17,415 nucleotides of DNA from DATCVA01 sp036567205 (GTDB taxonomy: Bacteria; Pseudomonadota; Gammaproteobacteria; Burkholderiales; Burkholderiaceae_B), in contig DATCVA010000339.1 of assembly GCA_036567205.1 (NCBI GenBank), positions 1-17,415 of the forward strand, read 5' to 3'. This document shows positions 15,284 through 17,415 of the stretch, piece after piece. Under the pieces are notes generated by a model that was not told the origin of the DNA, made no database searches, and saw only the letters and a program-made list of their open reading frames with translations. Numbering within the stretch: position 1 is the stretch's first letter; the number at the start of each line of letters is the position of its first letter. A program made the translations under genes and the position numbers.

Positions 15284-17104
15284 ATGGCCGCCACTACTTT
15301 AATTACCTTAACCGACGTTCAGCTCGCGTACGGACACCATCCTCTGCTCGACCACGCCGACTTTGCCGTGCAGCCCAACGAACGAATCGGCCTGATCGGT
15401 CGCAATGGAGCCGGAAAATCTTCGCTCCTTAAGTTGCTTGATGGAAGAACCCATCCGGACGACGGTGAAATCATGCGGCTGGGCGGCCTGAAAATCGCCA
15501 CGGTCGAGCAAGAACCCGAACTGGATGATTCGCTTACGGTCTTCGACACGCTGTGCGGCGACATCACCGAAAGCGAAGACTGGTCGCGCCCCTCGCGCGT
15601 TCAAGCGCTCATCGACCAATTAGGCCTGAACGCCGACGCTATCATCGCCGGTCTTTCTGGCGGTACGCGCAAACGTGTGGCGCTGGCACGCGCGCTGGCC
15701 GACGAACCCGACCTGCTTTTGCTGGACGAGCCCACCAACCACCTGGATTTCATTGGTATTGCGTGGCTCGAAAAGCTGTTGTTGAACGCCCGGTGCAGTG
15801 TCATTCTGATCACTCACGACCGACGCTTTCTCGACGCGGTTGCCACGCGCATCGTCGAACTCGATCGCGGCAAGTTATTTAGCTTTCCCGGGAATTTTTC
15901 CGCGTGGCAGCAACGTAAAGCGGAATGGCTTGAGTCCGAAAAACAGCAAAACGCCAAATTCGACAAAGTGCTTGCCCAAGAAGAAGCCTGGATACGCCAG
16001 GGCGTGGAAGCGCGGCGCACACGCAATGAAGGACGAGTCAGACGCCTGGAACAATTGCGCCGCGACCGTGCCTCACGCCGTGAGCGGGTCGGCAATGTAC
16101 GCCTGGCTGTCGCCGAAGGGCAGCGCTCCGGCAAGCTGGTTGCCGAACTCGAAAACGTAAGTCATGGATACGGTAATCGCATCCTTATCAAAGATCTGTC
16201 CACAACTATTTTGCGCAAAGACCGGATTGGCCTGATTGGCCCCAACGGCGCCGGCAAAACAACCCTGCTGCGAATCCTGCTTGGCAAATTGAAGCCGGAT
16301 TCGGGCAGCGTGCGGCTGGGCACCAATCTTACGATTGGCTACTTCGATCAAATGCGCGCGCAGCTCGACGAAACGGCTACGGTCGCCGACACCATCAGCC
16401 CCGGAAGCGAATGGGTAGAAATCGGCAACCAGCGCAAGCACATCATGAGCTATCTGGAAGACTTCCTGTTTGCACCTGCCCGTGCGCGCTCGCCTGTCAG
16501 CAGTCTTTCGGGCGGCGAACGGGCGCGCCTGGTTCTGGCACGACTATTTGCTCGCCCCACCAACATTCTGGTCATGGACGAACCAACCAACGATCTCGAT
16601 ATCGAAACTCTTGAACTGCTCGAAGAACTGCTTCAGGATTATCCGGGCACCGTTTTACTGGTCAGCCACGATCGCGAGTTCCTGAACAATGTGGTTACAC
16701 AAACCATTGCCTCGGAGGGGAACGGACATTGGCAGGAATACGTGGGCGGCTACGATGAATGGCTGGAGCAGAGCACGTTGAAAGCTCAGAGCGACGCCGA
16801 GGCCGAATACGGCAAGAACAAAAAGCCGGAAATGGGCAATGCCCTGCGCGCCAAGCCCGCTGCGGCCAAGACAAACAAAATCACATCATGGGAGTTGCGT
16901 GAACTGGAAGAAATGCCCGACGCCATCGCCCAGCTGGAAACGCAGCAAACCGAACTGACTGCAAAGCTTGCCAGCGGCGACCTGTACCGCGATGCCCCCG
17001 AAGAAGTGGTGTCGATCAACGAGCAGCTTCAAGCAATCGATGAACAGCTAAATACACTTTTCGCGCGCTGGGAGGCTCTTGAAGAAAAACGCAACGGAAA
17101 TTAA
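15284..17104 (+). CDS. uup: ABC-F family ATPase, Uup-like
   Basis: A soluble protein of 606 residues with two ABC ATPase domains in tandem and no membrane segments, as in the ABC-F family of ribosome-associated ATPases. Domain 1: Walker A GRNGAGKS (39-46), signature LSGGT (124-128), Walker B LLLLDEPTNHLD (144-155), and ITHDRRFLD (176-184). The linker at about 200-285 is rich in Arg and Glu and predicted helical (ABC-tran_2 type). Domain 2: GPNGAGKTT (319-327), LSGGE (408-412), MDEPTNDLD (431-439), and VSHDREF. A C-terminal charged helical region (about 548-603, from ELRELEEMPDAIAQLE onwards) matches the Uup DNA-binding coiled coil and favours Uup over EttA. E. coli Uup affects transposon excision and has been linked to ribosome function. 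The ATG at 15284 gives a normal N-terminus but has no Shine-Dalgarno; it follows a T-rich leader. Confidence 0.9.
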   Translation: MAATTLITLTDVQLAYGHHPLLDHADFAVQPNERIGLIGRNGAGKSSLLKLLDGRTHPDDGEIMRLGGLKIATVEQEPELDDSLTVFDTLCGDITESEDWSRPSRVQALIDQLGLNADAIIAGLSGGTRKRVALARALADEPDLLLLDEPTNHLDFIGIAWLEKLLLNARCSVILITHDRRFLDAVATRIVELDRGKLFSFPGNFSAWQQRKAEWLESEKQQNAKFDKVLAQEEAWIRQGVEARRTRNEGRVRRLEQLRRDRASRRERVGNVRLAVAEGQRSGKLVAELENVSHGYGNRILIKDLSTTILRKDRIGLIGPNGAGKTTLLRILLGKLKPDSGSVRLGTNLTIGYFDQMRAQLDETATVADTISPGSEWVEIGNQRKHIMSYLEDFLFAPARARSPVSSLSGGERARLVLARLFARPTNILVMDEPTNDLDIETLELLEELLQDYPGTVLLVSHDREFLNNVVTQTIASEGNGHWQEYVGGYDEWLEQSTLKAQSDAEAEYGKNKKPEMGNALRAKPAAAKTNKITSWELRELEEMPDAIAQLETQQTELTAKLASGDLYRDAPEEVVSINEQLQAIDEQLNTLFARWEALEEKRNGN

Positions 17105-17116
17105 AAAACGGCAGTA

Positions 17117-17415
17117 GTGAACACGAAGGCGAAGCGCAGGCAGCACGTTGGCACGGCAAGCAAAGCCGACAAAGGTCACGGTTGATTTGGGACTTATTCC
17201 ATTTCCAAATCAATTGTGAACACGAAGGCGAAGCGCAGACAGTACATTTGTACGGCAAGCAAGCCGACAAAGGTCACGGTTGATTTGGAACTTACTCCAC
17301 TCCCAAATCAATTGTGAACACGAAGGCGAAGCGCAGACAGTACATTTGTACGGCAAGCAAAGCCGACACAGCTCACGGTTGATTTGGGACTTATTCCATT
17401 TCCAAATCGATCGTG
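17117..17415. repeat. Tandem array of ~99-bp repeats with inverted-repeat ends
   Basis: Units starting GTGAACACGAAGGCGAAGCG begin at 17117, 17216 and 17314, and a fourth starts at 17413 at the window edge; the periods are 99, 98 and 99 bp. Units 2 and 3 are the most alike; unit 1 differs from them mainly in 17140-17154. Viewed as elements, 17203-17290 and 17301-17389 are each bounded by 17-bp arms: TTCCAAATCAATTGTGA with TCACGGTTGATTTGGAA, and TCCCAAATCAATTGTGA with TCACGGTTGATTTGGGA. A 10-bp spacer (CTTATTCCAT or CTTACTCCAC) separates elements. The first element (17117-17192) lacks its left outer arm. The array begins 12 bp after the uup stop and continues beyond the window. I do not recognise the family, and no credible gene lies in it. 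Confidence 0.9.

Noticed and set aside
14815..15432. 205-residue plus-strand open frame
   Set aside because: It runs antisense over the whole of rnpB and into the first codons of uup in another frame. Its Cys/Arg/Ser-rich composition matches no family, and it is explained by the structured RNA gene beneath it.
17016..17270. 84-residue minus-strand frame over the uup end and the repeats
   Set aside because: It spans the coding end of uup and the repeat array, is Cys/Leu/Ser-rich and resembles translated repeat DNA rather than a protein.
17117..17382. Small peptides starting at the GTG of each repeat (about 22 residues, VNTKAKRRQ...)
   Set aside because: The 98-bp second unit shifts the frame so the peptide end is not conserved, there is no ribosome site before the GTG, and the same GTGA bases belong to the inverted-repeat arm.
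17117..17415. CRISPR array
   Set aside because: The whole 99-bp period is repeated; there are no short identical repeats separated by unique spacers of constant length, and no cas genes in the window.

Overview
This window is the 5' two-thirds of a division and cell-wall (dcw) cluster from a betaproteobacterium of the order Burkholderiales, most likely family Alcaligenaceae (the Bordetella/Pusillimonas/Advenella neighbourhood). That placement is inferred from the gene order, the fusion of MurE and MurF into one 930-residue protein (described in Bordetella), the DAP-type MurE signature and moderate-to-high GC. The genus cannot be settled from the sequence alone.

Layout. Positions 1-14478 are one long minus-strand operon, read from right to left: mraZ, rsmH, ftsL, ftsI, the murE-murF fusion, mraY, murD, ftsW, murG, murC, ddlB, ftsQ and the first codons of ftsA. 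Junctions are extremely tight. Seven are four-base ATGA overlaps, one is a 1-nt overlap, one an 11-nt overlap, and the only gaps are 6-19 nt. A good sigma70 promoter lies upstream of mraZ, with four 10-bp direct repeats that look like MraZ boxes. Positions 14740-15156 hold the RNase P RNA gene (rnpB), also on the minus strand, followed by an AT-rich, gene-free stretch with short inverted repeats. A short divergent regulatory region (about 15157-15283) separates rnpB from a plus-strand uup-like ABC-F ATPase gene (15284-17104). From 17117 to the window end is a tandem array of about 99-bp repeats whose units are bounded by inverted repeats.

How the genes work together. MurC, MurD and MurE-MurF add L-Ala, D-Glu, meso-DAP and D-Ala-D-Ala to UDP-MurNAc, with DdlB supplying the dipeptide. 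MraY and MurG build lipid I and lipid II. FtsW polymerises lipid II and FtsI cross-links it at the septum, under the FtsQ-FtsL scaffold and FtsA. RsmH methylates 16S rRNA and MraZ is the operon's repressor.

The core is canonical. The points that deserve a second look are the inverted-repeat-bounded array after uup (with one compensatory base change), the MurE-MurF junction that removes the normal MurF N-terminus, the MraZ box array over the -10 element, a 20-bp near-palindrome between rnpB and uup, and several lineage-type insertions in MurD, RsmH and FtsQ. I did not find a convincing undescribed multi-gene system.
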